The position numbers and the translations under genes were made by a program. From Plantactinospora alkalitolerans (lineage in GTDB: Bacteria; Actinomycetota; Actinomycetes; Mycobacteriales; Micromonosporaceae): a stretch of DNA of 51,652 nucleotides. A model generated the notes under the pieces. That model was given only the letters and a program-made list of their open reading frames with translations. It was not told the DNA's origin and ran no database searches. The stretch lies in assembly GCF_015690345.1 (NCBI RefSeq), contig NZ_JADPUN010000342.1:1-51652 (forward strand), read 5' to 3'. This document shows positions 25,042 through 33,123 of this stretch, piece after piece. The stretch's first letter is position 1, and each line of letters opens with the position of its first letter.

Positions 25042-25152
25042 CCGCGAATACCGGCCCGTCACCCGCCGCCATAAACAAGCCACCATCAACCGACACCTGG
25101 GCACAGGAATCGATCGCGCTATGGAGAAGTGACGTCGAAGTACCGACGAGGT

Positions 25153-25277
25153 GCAAGCCGGTTCGGCACGGGTGGGACCTCCGGCGCACTCATCTGCCGC
25201 TACCGGTGCGCCATCCGGCCGGAGCGGTCACGCTCCGTGGCCCGGCCTCCGGGTCGGTCGACGTCCGGAAGTGTCGA
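25153..25277. repeat. dispersed repeat R1, copy b, with left module shared with 32404-32450
   Basis: The left part GTTCGGCACGGGTGGGACC...GCGCACTC is shared almost exactly with 32404-32440. After the pivot ATCTGCCGC (25192-25200) the right part matches copies a and c, including a perfect hairpin GGAGCG-GTCA-CGCTCC. It sits between convergent MarR and SDR genes and could serve as terminator. Confidence 0.8.
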
Positions 25278-25300
25278 ATAGCGGATGCCCCACATGCGGT

Positions 25301-26035
25301 CTACGGAGTGTGTACGACCTGCCGACTGCCTCCCCACATTTCCACCACGGTTCCACCGATCCCCTCTCGGATGAGATCCATGACGACGGAGACAACCTCG
25401 GCCGGAGGAATCAGGGGGCCAGATGCCGCGCGTTCGTCGGTACTCATGCGCTCCCACTGGTCCTGGGCTCGGCGTAGCCCGATCCAGCCTGGCGCTACGC
25501 ACATCATCCGGACGCGGTGGCTGTCCTCCAGGTTTGCGAGACTGGCGGTGAAGCGAATCAGACCAGCCTTGGCGGCCCCGTACTCCGGCGAGCCGTAGGG
25601 CCTGAAGCCGATGCCACCGCTGGATGCGATGTTGATGATCGCGCCACCACCGTGTTCCCGCATCGGGCTCAGAACGAGTTGGCTGAGCAGCATCGGGGCG
25701 GTGAGGTTCAGACTGATCGTCGCGGCCCACTCCGCAGCGGTCGCCTGTGGATACTGTTGCCGCGGGGTCCAGCCGCCGGCGTTGTTGACGAGCACGTGAG
25801 GACCGCCGAGATGCTGCGCCGCCGCCACGATACGGACCAGGCCTTCGTGCTCTCGTACGTCGGCGCCTACCGCTTGTGCCGGCATTCCGCGTGCCTCGAT
25901 CAGGCCGCCACAGACCTGCGCGGCTCGCTCGTCGAGATCGACTACGACGATGCCGTAACCCGCGTGGGCAAGGCCAAGCGCGATCTCGCGTCCCAATCCA
26001 TCGCCGGCGCCGGTGACGATCGCGGTACGAACCAT
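25301..26035 (-). CDS. short-chain dehydrogenase/reductase (SDR)
   Basis: A 244-residue classical SDR. TAIVTGAGDGLGREIALGLA holds the TGxxxGxG cofactor loop (about 8-16), VVVDLDE suggests an acidic residue selecting NAD, VLVNNAGG is the NNAG motif, and the catalytic set is Ser in INIASSGG with YGAAKAG (Y and K). A C-terminal VEMWGGSRQVVHTP replaces the usual end. ATG at 26035 follows GGGAGGG. The next gene upstream is an epoxide hydrolase in the same direction but 375 bp away, with a repeat between. Substrate is not predictable. Confidence 0.9.
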   Translation of the reverse strand: MVRTAIVTGAGDGLGREIALGLAHAGYGIVVVDLDERAAQVCGGLIEARGMPAQAVGADVREHEGLVRIVAAAQHLGGPHVLVNNAGGWTPRQQYPQATAAEWAATISLNLTAPMLLSQLVLSPMREHGGGAIINIASSGGIGFRPYGSPEYGAAKAGLIRFTASLANLEDSHRVRMMCVAPGWIGLRRAQDQWERMSTDERAASGPLIPPAEVVSVVMDLIREGIGGTVVEMWGGSRQVVHTP

Positions 26036-26127
26036 GATGACGCCCTCCCCTGAAGTCGCCCCTTGTGCTCCTCCTACCCCCGGTCCCTCCATCTGATACG
26101 CGTCAGCAGCCCGGCACGCTCGCTCAT

Positions 26128-26226
26128 AGCCGCCGGGCGGCGCGCTGGACCCGGCGCCCCATTACTCTCCGTAGGTCATCGTCCAGCTGTCGAACGTACG
26201 CTCGTGCCGATGACCGTGCATCAGCG
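26128..26226. repeat. dispersed repeat R2, copy a
   Basis: GCGCGCTGGACCCGGCGCCCC, ACTCTCCGTA and ACGCTCGTGCCGATGA recur in the same order at 28378-28457. It occupies the 375-bp gap between the SDR and epoxide hydrolase genes; no coding function is seen in the rest of that gap. Confidence 0.6.
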
Positions 26227-26410
26227 CCAGAGCCCGTTCGCCGATCCAGTCAGCAACTCACGTGCTGATCGGGTGGCCTGCAGGTACAGCCGCCGGTTAC
26301 TTCGTTCCTGCGGTTCCGGCTGACGGCGGTCGGCCAGCGCCGCCGCCGGCGCGTTGGAGCCTCATGAAATCAAGGGTCGAGGCATATCGCTGGTAGCGAT
26401 TCTGGGGCCG

Positions 26411-27619
26411 TCAGACGGGTGCGATCTCGGTCTCGCGAAGCGTCCGGAAGAACCGTTGTATGTCGTTGACGAGGAGTCCCGGTTGCTCCATCGCTGCGAA
26501 GTGTCCGCCGCGATCGTGCTCCGTCCATTGCACGATGTTGTTCGTACGGTCCGCGATGTGCCGCAGCGGAATGAAGTTGTCCTGCGGGAAGACGGCCAGC
26601 GCGGTCGGTGCCGTCGACGGTTCGGGGGGCTTGCCCCAGTAGTCGGCGTGCGCGCGTTCGTAGTAGATGCGGGCGGACGAGCCGGCCGTTCCGGTCAGCC
26701 AGTAGAGCATCACGTTGGTGAGCATCTGGTCGCGGTCGACGGCGTCCTCTGGGCAGTCCTTCGAGTCGGTCCACTCCTTGAACTTTTCGACGATCCAGGC
26801 CAGTTGGCCCACTGGCGAGTCGGTCAAGCTGTATGCCAGCGTCTGGGGCCGTGTGGCCTGGATGTCGGCGTATCCCTGACGCTCGCGGCTCCAGGCCTTG
26901 ATGCGTTCCCAGGAGGCCAGCGTGCGCTCGCGCTCGTTCGGGCTCAGCGCCGCCAGCTCGTGCGGGTCGGGTTCCTGGGGCTGGAACGAGTTGGGCAGCA
27001 GGTTGAGATGCACGCCGATGACCCGGTCGGGTCGGGTGCGGCCGAGCTCTCGGGAGATGATTGATCCCCAGTCACCGCCCTGCACCCCGTATCGCTCGTA
27101 TCCGATACGTTCCATGAGCAGGGCGAACGCGGCGGCCACCCGCTTGAACTCCCAGCCGGTCTGCGTCGTCGGCCCCGACAGGCCAAATCCCGGGATGCTC
27201 GGGAGCACCAGATCGAACGCGTCGGCGGGGTCGCCGCCGTGCGCACCGGGGTCAGTGAGCGGGCCGACGACCCCGGCGAATTCGACGATCGATCCTGGCC
27301 AGCCGTGCGTCATGAGCAGTGGAGTCGCGTCCGGTTCGGGCGACCGGAGGTGAGCGAAATGAATATTCGCACCGTCAATTGTGGTGATGAACTGCGGCCA
27401 TTGGTTCAGTTCGGCCTCCGCAGACCGCCAGTCGTAGTCGTGCCGCCAGTAGCGCGCGAGTTCCCTGAGGTAGTCGCGCGGGACCCCGTATACCCAGCCC
27501 ACACCGGGCAGTTCGTCCGGCCAGCGGGTGCGGTCGAGACGCTCATGGAGATCGTTCAGATCGCGTTGTGAAATGGCGATGCGAAACGGATGGATCGAAT
27601 CGTCGGCTGCGGTTGTCAT
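26411..27619 (-). CDS. epoxide hydrolase (EHN domain plus alpha/beta hydrolase)
   Basis: A 402-residue microsomal-type epoxide hydrolase. The N-terminal EHN domain covers about 8-115 (FRIAISQRDLNDLHERLDRT and the WRSAEAELNQWPQF segment). The alpha/beta hydrolase core has oxyanion motif HGWPGS at 105-110 and nucleophile Asp183 in GVQGGDWGSIISREL. The cap tyrosines and the charge-relay His in EHDRGGHFAAME near residue 377 are present. It opens epoxides to diols; the substrate is unknown. ATG at 27619 gives the usual start; an ATG three codons earlier is possible. Confidence 0.93.
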   Translation of the reverse strand: MTTAADDSIHPFRIAISQRDLNDLHERLDRTRWPDELPGVGWVYGVPRDYLRELARYWRHDYDWRSAEAELNQWPQFITTIDGANIHFAHLRSPEPDATPLLMTHGWPGSIVEFAGVVGPLTDPGAHGGDPADAFDLVLPSIPGFGLSGPTTQTGWEFKRVAAAFALLMERIGYERYGVQGGDWGSIISRELGRTRPDRVIGVHLNLLPNSFQPQEPDPHELAALSPNERERTLASWERIKAWSRERQGYADIQATRPQTLAYSLTDSPVGQLAWIVEKFKEWTDSKDCPEDAVDRDQMLTNVMLYWLTGTAGSSARIYYERAHADYWGKPPEPSTAPTALAVFPQDNFIPLRHIADRTNNIVQWTEHDRGGHFAAMEQPGLLVNDIQRFFRTLRETEIAPV

Positions 27620-27728
27620 GCCGTGCATGGTAGGTCGGCCATGGCCCCAGCCGGCCATGTCCCCGCCGGCGCAGGACATCCTCGCCCCAGACCGGCCGTT
27701 GACCGGCACTCGCGGCACGCCGGCCGTT

Positions 27729-27835
27729 CAACCAAGATCAGACGCACGGATCTGCCGCTACCGGTGCGCCATCCGGCCGGAGCGGTCACGCTCCGTGGCC
27801 CGGCCTCCGGGTCGGTCGACGTCCGGAACTGCCGA
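27729..27835. repeat. dispersed repeat R1, copy c
   Basis: ACCAAGATCAGACGCACGG, pivot ATCTGCCGC (27750-27758), and the full right part ending GTCCGGAACTGCCGA. It is nearly identical to copy b on the right and to copy a on the left. It sits between the divergent epoxide hydrolase and VOC genes and includes a hairpin with GGAGCG/CGCTCC stem at 27779-27794. Confidence 0.8.
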
Positions 27836-27876
27836 GATGAGTGCGCCACAGTGGGAGCGGGCTGCACATCGTCGCT

Positions 27877-28251
27877 ATGGTCGGTGTCGTGGAGACACTG
27901 GGCCGACTTGCCGGAGTCACGGTCGACTGCCGGGATCCGCAGCGACTGGCTGACTTCTGGTCCGTGGTACTTGGAGGACGCGTGACGGAGTCTCTTCCCG
28001 GCTGGCGGCGCGTCACTGTCGCCGCGGGCGGCCCGGTGCTGACATTCCAGCCGGTCCCGGAGCCCAAGGCTGGCAAGACGCGACTACACCTCGACATCGC
28101 CGTTACCGACGTTGACGAAGCGGTCGATCGGATCGGGATGTTGGGCGGGCGGTGGACAGGTGAACGGCATGACTACCAGGAGGGCGCAGTCCTCGTCATG
28201 ACCGACCCGGAGGACAACGAGTTCTGCGTCGTGCAGTACTACCGGGTGTGA
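27877..28251 (+). CDS. VOC-family (glyoxalase-like) protein
   Basis: A 124-residue protein with two beta-alpha-beta-beta-beta units: LAGVTVDCRDPQRLADFWSV and the second from LHLDIAVTDVDEAVDRIG to VMTDPEDNEFCVVQYY. The DPExNEFC end is conserved, as in many actinobacterial stand-alone members annotated as glyoxalase or bleomycin-resistance-like. No activity can be assigned. ATG 27877 is chosen; GTG 27889 is also possible. Its 5' side abuts repeat R1 copy c. Confidence 0.85.
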   Translation: MVGVVETLGRLAGVTVDCRDPQRLADFWSVVLGGRVTESLPGWRRVTVAAGGPVLTFQPVPEPKAGKTRLHLDIAVTDVDEAVDRIGMLGGRWTGERHDYQEGAVLVMTDPEDNEFCVVQYYRV

Positions 28252-28369
28252 TCTGGTTAGGCTTTCGACCGAGCATCCGAGACCTGCTGATGGCGTCGTA
28301 CGCACCGTCGTCGTTGCACGCTGATCACAAGCGGCCGCGAGAGTGTGGAGCCGTCGACACACTGTTCTG

Positions 28370-28462
28370 CCGCCGAGCGGGCGCGCTGGACACCGGCGCC
28401 CCGTCACTCTCCGTACGCCATCTTTGAGTTTGTCAGACGCACGCTCGTGCCGATGAGCGGAT
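28370..28462. repeat. dispersed repeat R2, copy b
   Basis: GCGCGCTGGACACCGGCGCCCC, ACTCTCCGTA and CACGCTCGTGCCGATGAGCGG parallel copy a at 26128-26226. The last part, CCGATGAGCGGATG, also occurs at 33171-33184. It ends at the 3' end of the membrane-protein gene, whose charged tail may be read out of repeat-derived DNA. Confidence 0.6.
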
Positions 28463-28464
28463 GT

Positions 28465-29292
28465 CTATGCCTGCGCGCTCTCCGGCGGTTCGACGCGCTG
28501 CTGTGCTGGATGGCGACGCTGGCCGTCGGGTAGATCGGCCTGCCGATGGTCTGATCGAAATGACTCAACGGGACCGGTGCGTCGGTTATTCGGTATCGCC
28601 TGGATGGGAACGGATGTCGGGCGGATCAGGGTGATGCCGTAGGCGACGATCCACACGACCCAGATTAGCCAGCCGACAAGGCCGAGGAGACCGACCGTAC
28701 CGGGGTCGTCGATGGCCAGAGGGCTCAGCACGGCCGAGCCGAACTGGAGTGCGGCGGCAAGCAAACCGATCCCGCTGTGCCAGCGGCGGATCAGGCCGGC
28801 GCGTCGGCCGCTGATGGACAGGCCGGTCATGGCCAGTGCCAGGAAGGTGCCGTTGAAGATGAACAGCGCGTTGTGTAGTGCCCAGAGTCCGGCGATTGTG
28901 CTGCTGTCCTGCGGGGTCGTTGACGCGAGCGCGAGCCGGGTGGCCATCACGCCGGTGAAGGTGATGTTCTGCATGATCACCCCGGCGAACCCGACCAGGG
29001 ACCAGGCTGTGCCTTGCTCGAGGTCGGAACGCCACAGCACGGAGACCGCGCCGGCGCCGAACAGGGTGGCCAGCACCCAGGCGATCGGGGCGAGTGCTGA
29101 CGCGAGGCCGACGGTGTTCTGTTGGGTGGTGAAAAACTGGACAACGTCGTTGGTCTCAGCGCCGGTGTGGGGCAGGCCGGCTGGCACCAGGAAGGCGTTG
29201 GTGGAGGCGATCAGGATGGCGAAGCCGAGTCCGGCGAGTCCGGCGATCCGCGAGAACGTCCAGGTGCTTCCGACGTCGAGTTTACGCAACAT
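28465..29292 (-). CDS. integral membrane protein controlled by the divergent TetR gene
   Basis: A 275-residue protein with about six or seven membrane helices (for example IAGLAGLGFAILIASTNAFL, LAPIAWVLATLFGAGAVSVL, LVGLVGWLIWVVWIVAYGI-like segments) and a polar C-terminal tail of about 40 residues. It resembles DUF4386-type actinobacterial proteins, but function is unknown. The ATG at 29292 lies inside a TATATT-C-AATATA palindrome, so a repressor bound there would block its expression. No good ribosome site is visible, suggesting a short or absent leader. It is divergent from a TetR gene 40 bp away. Confidence 0.75.
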   Translation of the reverse strand: MLRKLDVGSTWTFSRIAGLAGLGFAILIASTNAFLVPAGLPHTGAETNDVVQFFTTQQNTVGLASALAPIAWVLATLFGAGAVSVLWRSDLEQGTAWSLVGFAGVIMQNITFTGVMATRLALASTTPQDSSTIAGLWALHNALFIFNGTFLALAMTGLSISGRRAGLIRRWHSGIGLLAAALQFGSAVLSPLAIDDPGTVGLLGLVGWLIWVVWIVAYGITLIRPTSVPIQAIPNNRRTGPVESFRSDHRQADLPDGQRRHPAQQRVEPPESAQA

Positions 29293-29304
29293 ATATTCAA
29301 TATA
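29292..29304. promoter_or_regulatory. TetR operator candidate TATATTCAATATA
   Basis: A perfect 6-bp inverted repeat with 1-bp centre, strikingly AT-rich for this genome, overlaps the start codon of the membrane-protein gene and lies 29 bp ahead of the TTG of the TetR gene. It probably serves both promoters. Confidence 0.6.
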
Positions 29305-29332
29305 ACGCCCGAAAACTGAAGGAGGCAAGCCA

Positions 29333-29959
29333 TTGACCGCCGAGACAGGTAGGCGCAGGTACGAGTCGCTGCGCCGGGCGGCGCAAGCGGCAGAGACCAG
29401 GGGTGAGATCGCCAGCGCCGCTCGTCGGCTGTTCCTCTCCCGGGGCTGGGCGGCGACCACGGTACGTGACGTGGCGCGGGAGGCCGGGGTCTCGGTGCCG
29501 ACCGTCTACGCGGTGTACGGGAACAAGACCGGGCTGATCCAGGCCCTGGCCGACGCGGCAGACATCGCCGCGAATCCATCGCAGTCGCTCGCCGAACTGG
29601 AAGAGGCCGGGAACGATCCGGTGCGGCAGCTCGCGGCGATGGCCGGCTACGACCGGCGTCTCTTCGAGCGCGCCGGTGACGTCATCACGCTCGTGCGCGA
29701 GGCGGGCCGCACCGAGCCCGAGCTGGCGAGCGTCTACCACGCCGGCCGTCAGCGGGGGGACGAGACCAGGATCCAGGTGTTCTCGTCGTGGCCGGGCGGC
29801 GTTCTCCGGCAAGGATTGGACATACGGTCGGCCGTCGATATCTATGCGGCGATCTGCAACATCGACGTCTACACCACACTGACCGGCGAACGCGGCTGGC
29901 AACCCGATCAAGTCGAGCGCTGGTGGACCGAGGCCCTGGCCCGCGAACTCCTGACCTGA
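29333..29959 (+). CDS. TetR-family regulator
   Basis: A 208-residue repressor. The N-terminal HTH is IASAARRLFLSRGWAATTV and RDVAREAGVSVPTVYAVYGN (about 28-72), followed by an all-helical ligand/dimer domain. TTG 29333 is supported by AAGGAGG eight bases upstream. It is divergent from the membrane-protein gene and likely represses it until a ligand binds. Confidence 0.9.
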   Translation: MTAETGRRRYESLRRAAQAAETRGEIASAARRLFLSRGWAATTVRDVAREAGVSVPTVYAVYGNKTGLIQALADAADIAANPSQSLAELEEAGNDPVRQLAAMAGYDRRLFERAGDVITLVREAGRTEPELASVYHAGRQRGDETRIQVFSSWPGGVLRQGLDIRSAVDIYAAICNIDVYTTLTGERGWQPDQVERWWTEALARELLT

Positions 29960-30201
29960 AGTGTCATGAGGCGCCTCATGACGGGCCGTCCTGGTACGGA
30001 AGATTACGAGGTAGACGACGACCACGAAGACCACGCCACCTCGTCCCACGGGCACCGCATCCCAAGCCAGGCGGGTACTGACCGCGACTGACCGTCGGCA
30101 AGCCGGTCGCATTTTGATCCGGTATCCGCTTCTGTAATCCCCTACACCACAACGGATCCGTCAACTCACTTCACGTGGTCAACGGGTAACCCAACACTCT
30201 C

Positions 30202-30657
30202 TCAGCCGACCGTGGCGACCGAGAGAGCGACGAGCAGGAAGGCCGCGAGATAGGCCCACGAACGGTATCCCTGAAACCACTCCCAGCGGTTACGGCGCTC
30301 TTGCCAGCGCTCCGGAGGGAAATCCTTGTCCCAGCGCAGTGTGGACAGGTTGATCGGCACGTTCACGAGCACGGTCGTGACGATGCCCGTGGCCCAGGTC
30401 GCGGCCGCAACCCAACGCAACACCTCGGGCAACCCCGCCCCATCAGGGCGGGCCGCGTAGCTGATAGCCAGCACGAGCGAAGCCGTCATCAGTACCGGCA
30501 TCACAATCCCGAAGGTACGCAGCAGACCCTGTTCGACCTGGATGTGGTCACGCGGCGCCAGACGCTTGACCACCGGATGCACAAAAGCATAGGAGCCGAA
30601 CTCGGCGCACGCCGTGAACCCCAGCACCGCGACGGTGGCGAACATCAGCACGTCCAT
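30202..30657 (-). CDS. DUF1772 (anthrone oxygenase-like) membrane protein
   Basis: A 151-residue protein with four membrane helices and the DUF1772 pattern: FVHPVVKRLAPRDHIQVEQG, then GIVTTVLVNVPINLSTLRWD and WEWFQGYRSWAYLAAFLLVA. The NVPxN and W...R/Y...R...A signatures are conserved in this family, some members of which act in anthrone oxidation or polyketide tailoring. Here the role is unknown. ATG at 30657 follows AGAGGA. It is divergent from the TetR gene at 30843, its likely regulator. Confidence 0.85.
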   Translation of the reverse strand: MDVLMFATVAVLGFTACAEFGSYAFVHPVVKRLAPRDHIQVEQGLLRTFGIVMPVLMTASLVLAISYAARPDGAGLPEVLRWVAAATWATGIVTTVLVNVPINLSTLRWDKDFPPERWQERRNRWEWFQGYRSWAYLAAFLLVALSVATVG

Positions 30658-30822
30658 ACCCGGTCCTCTCATCGTGCCGGACTGCACAGTGTCACGCCCC
30701 ATCGGCGAGCTGTGCCGCAGCATCCGCGACGTGACACCGCACATGAAAAGCACGGCTGGAGCCGATCGCCGCGATCGGCGGTGCTCCCGCCGAGGTGGCC
30801 GGATCGGCAGCGCAGCGCAAAG

Positions 30823-30842
30823 GTTATTGATTGATTGATAAC
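30823..30842. promoter_or_regulatory. TetR operator candidate with TTGA direct repeats
   Basis: GTTATTGATTGATTGATAAC has GTTAT/ATAAC inverted ends and three TGAT steps inside, and touches the ATG at 30843. It is the most AT-rich stretch in the 185-bp divergent gap. Autoregulation by the adjacent TetR protein is inferred. Confidence 0.5.
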
Positions 30843-31472
30843 ATGTCAACCATGGGTCAGAAACGAAACTCCTCGTCCCAGCGACGCGCCTCCGTGCTCG
30901 CTGCGGCGATCCGGATCTTCGGCAGCAAGGGCTTCGCCGCAACCACCACGGCAGACATCGCCCGCGAGGCCGCCGTGAGCCAGCCCTACGTGGTGTCCCT
31001 GTTCGGCAGCAAAGACGCGCTCATCCGAGCCGCGATCGAGCACGCGCTCGACAGAGTGGTCGAGGTGTTCGAGCAGACGATCGACGACGACGCAGCTGGC
31101 GACCTCGCACCGCGTATCGGCGTCGCCTACCTTCAACTGTTCAAGGAGCAGGGATTGCAACTCTGCCTCGCGCACGCCTTCACCGCCGGCACCGATCCGG
31201 AGATCGGGCCACTCGCCAGAGACGGCTTCCTCCGCGTCTACCGAGTGCTCGTCAACCGCGGCGATCTCACACCCGAACAAGCCAGTCAGACCCTCGCCGC
31301 CGGCATGATGGCCAACGTCATCCTCGGCTTACGTCTGGCCGACGACTACGACCGTGAACCCGTAATACGCGAACTCCTCTCGGCGACCTACCCGAGCAAT
31401 GTCGAGCTCCTCAGGACCGTCACCAGTGCCTACGATGGCGTCGCCCCTCCACAAGGTGGGGCCGGCGTTTGA
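30843..31472 (+). CDS. TetR-family regulator
   Basis: A 209-residue repressor with HTH at about 14-58: ASVLAAAIRIFGSKGFAATT and ADIAREAAVSQPYVVSLFGS. The C-terminal part (LAPRIGVAYLQLFKEQGLQL and the AAGMMANVILGLRL helix) is of the TetR_C type. ATG 30843 directly follows the palindromic GTTAT...ATAAC site and has no ribosome site, so the message may be leaderless; ATG 30852 is the alternative. The divergent DUF1772 gene is its probable target. Confidence 0.9.
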   Translation: MSTMGQKRNSSSQRRASVLAAAIRIFGSKGFAATTTADIAREAAVSQPYVVSLFGSKDALIRAAIEHALDRVVEVFEQTIDDDAAGDLAPRIGVAYLQLFKEQGLQLCLAHAFTAGTDPEIGPLARDGFLRVYRVLVNRGDLTPEQASQTLAAGMMANVILGLRLADDYDREPVIRELLSATYPSNVELLRTVTSAYDGVAPPQGGAGV

Positions 31473-31942
31473 TCCGCCGGTGGGTCAGGTCAACGACGGG
31501 ACGGTCGGATCGTTGGGCTGCAACTGCAGCGCCCGATGGGGCGCCGACCGTTGTAGTGACGCGAATGTTCATTGAGCGTCCTCACCCGGCCTGCCAAACC
31601 ACGCATCCTCTTCACCGAACGGGTGCTTCCCGACAACAGACGATCCGAGTCTCGACAACCCCAATCATCCCTGCCGGCAAGCCAACCGTTCCTCTCGTCA
31701 GGCGATGTAGCTTTCTCTACCTGCGGATCCGGGCCTGACCCGCCGTGCGGGGGAGCAGCGCATCCGGCCATCCCGGCGTCCGGCGCTCACGCTGATCGAG
31801 TATCCGGATCTGCCGCCGACCGGTGCGTTGGCCGGCTGCACGGCGGTCACCGTCCGTAATCCGAGCCTCGTTCTCGGCCGCGCCCCACGTGCACGCTCGT
31901 GTCGAATTGAGTGCATTCGGTCTTGATGTACCGCTCGTGAAA
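31473..31942. other. non-coding/decayed stretch
   Basis: These 470 bp lie between convergent TetR and VOC genes. No frame gives a recognisable protein. The segment 31810-31900 holds a TCCGGATCTGCCGC pivot followed by CGACCGGTGCGTTGGCCGG and a distant CACGCTCGTG, resembling pieces of repeats R1 and R2. It looks like decayed repeat DNA. Confidence 0.5.
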
Positions 31943-32299
31943 TCATTCCCGTTCGATGCAGAACTCATTGCCCTCGGGGTCATGCAGGGTCACCCAGCCA
32001 CGATCCTCTGGACCCCGATGGTCCTCGTAGATCGTCGCGCCGAGGCTGACGGCTCGCTCGACCTCCTCGTCGCGGGACCGCCCGTCGGGCTTCCAGTCGA
32101 GGTGGACCCGGTTCTTGGCTGAGCGCGGCTCGGGGACCCGAACGAACAGCAGACCCGGCACCGGGTCCGGCGCTTCGACGAGCACCTCCTCGTCGCCAGG
32201 CTGATCGATCTTGGAAATCGGCCAGCCGGTCAACCGGCTCCAGAACGTGGCTATCTCGTAGGGGTCCGTGCAATCGATGGTTACGTGGCGCAGTCTCAT
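31943..32299 (-). CDS. VOC-family (glyoxalase-like) protein
   Basis: A 118-residue two-module VOC protein: MRLRHVTIDCTDPYEIATFW opens module 1, LVEAPDPVPGLLFVRVPEPR follows, and module 2 runs from NRVHLDWKPDGRSRDEEVER to GWVTLHDPEGNEFCIERE. The HLDW and DPEGNEFC blocks are well conserved in actinobacterial members. ATG at 32299 gives the family-length start. Substrate is unknown. It is the third VOC gene or remnant in this accessory region. Confidence 0.88.
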   Translation of the reverse strand: MRLRHVTIDCTDPYEIATFWSRLTGWPISKIDQPGDEEVLVEAPDPVPGLLFVRVPEPRSAKNRVHLDWKPDGRSRDEEVERAVSLGATIYEDHRGPEDRGWVTLHDPEGNEFCIERE

Positions 32300-32403
32300 C
32301 CGCAGCACCGTAGGTCGTGACGAGGCTCGCATCAAACGCAATTAGCGCTACCAGCCACGCCGCCTCGGTGAACCCCACTCACGCTCGCCGGAACCGCCCG
32401 GCG

Positions 32404-32450
32404 AGCCGGTTCGGCACGGGTGGGACCTCCGGCGCACTCATCTGCCGCAG
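32404..32450. repeat. left module of repeat R1 (second copy) joined to a different right module
   Basis: AGCCGGTTCGGCACGGGTGG and ACCTCCGGCGCACTC match 25155-25190 almost base for base. After the pivot ATCTGCCGC the sequence becomes AGACGGCGCG, unlike copy b, but similar to AGACACGCGCGG after the same pivot at 34709. The NADAR gene ends 30 bp further on. Confidence 0.75.
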
Positions 32451-32480
32451 ACGGCGCGTTCGCGATGGATGCGCTCAGTG

Positions 32481-32963
32481 CTATCGCCGCTGTCGGCGGC
32501 CCTGGGTGTTGGCGTTCTGGGTGAGGTCGGCGCGTAGCTGGGTGCGGGTGCGCATCAAGATCCGTCCGAGCATGTTCTTGCCGGTGCCACTTCGGCCGCG
32601 TCCCCAGTAGTGGTCAGTGCTGGTGTCCTCGACGATCTCCTCGTCGCCGGTGTCCAACAGGATGGCACGGATGTCGGCGTGGGCGGTGAACTTGGCCGTC
32701 ACGGCCCGGCGCATCACGTCGTCTTTGACCCGTTCCCAGTCGCGGCGCAGCGGCCAGGACCGGTCGCGGCCCAGCTCGGCGGCCCGCAACGGGGTCGCCG
32801 TCCGCCGGATGAGTTCGGCGTGACGGGTACCGGGGAACTTCTGGGCCTGGAAATAGTGCTCGGAGGTCGTCCACCAGTGGCCGTCGAGGTCGAAGCCGTG
32901 GCCGGAGAAGTTGGAGAAGCAGCCGAACGGAACCTCGTCGGCACCGTAGAAGTAGATCGTCAT
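32481..32963 (-). CDS. NADAR-family ADP-ribose N-glycosidase-like protein
   Basis: A 160-residue NADAR (YbiA/DUF1768-like) protein. The family signature is clear: PFGCFSNFSGHGF, WWTTSEHYFQAQKFPG (W..SEHYFQA.K), WERVKDDVMRRAVTAKFTAH and the end motif DHYWGRGRSGTGKNMLGRIL. Known members hydrolyse N-glycosidic bonds in riboflavin intermediates, or remove ADP-ribose from DNA guanine and act in toxin or phage-defence networks. ATG at 32963 follows GAGG. A tandem duplication lies 84 bp upstream of the start. No DarT-like toxin is visible next to it. Confidence 0.92.
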   Translation of the reverse strand: MTIYFYGADEVPFGCFSNFSGHGFDLDGHWWTTSEHYFQAQKFPGTRHAELIRRTATPLRAAELGRDRSWPLRRDWERVKDDVMRRAVTAKFTAHADIRAILLDTGDEEIVEDTSTDHYWGRGRSGTGKNMLGRILMRTRTQLRADLTQNANTQGRRQRR

Positions 32964-33047
32964 CTGGGCCTCGGAGCGGAGGTCGGGGATCTGCACCGTG
33001 TCACAGGCATCGACAGATCGGCAACCGAGTTCGCTGGCCACCATCCG

Positions 33048-33123
33048 GATCTGCCGCGGGGCGTGCGCACGACCCTGACGGGAGCGATCTGCCGCGGGGC
33101 GTGCGCACGACCCTGACGGGAGC
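33048..33123. repeat. perfect 38-bp tandem duplication
   Basis: GATCTGCCGCGGGGCGTGCG...ACGGGAGC (38 bp) is present twice head to tail, at 33048-33085 and 33086-33123, with no mismatch. Each unit begins with the pivot GATCTGCCGC found in the R1 repeats. It lies upstream of the NADAR gene. Confidence 0.95.

Noticed and set aside
23358-33123. CRISPR array
   Set aside because: The repeats are few, far apart, unequal and separated by genes; no regular spacers exist.
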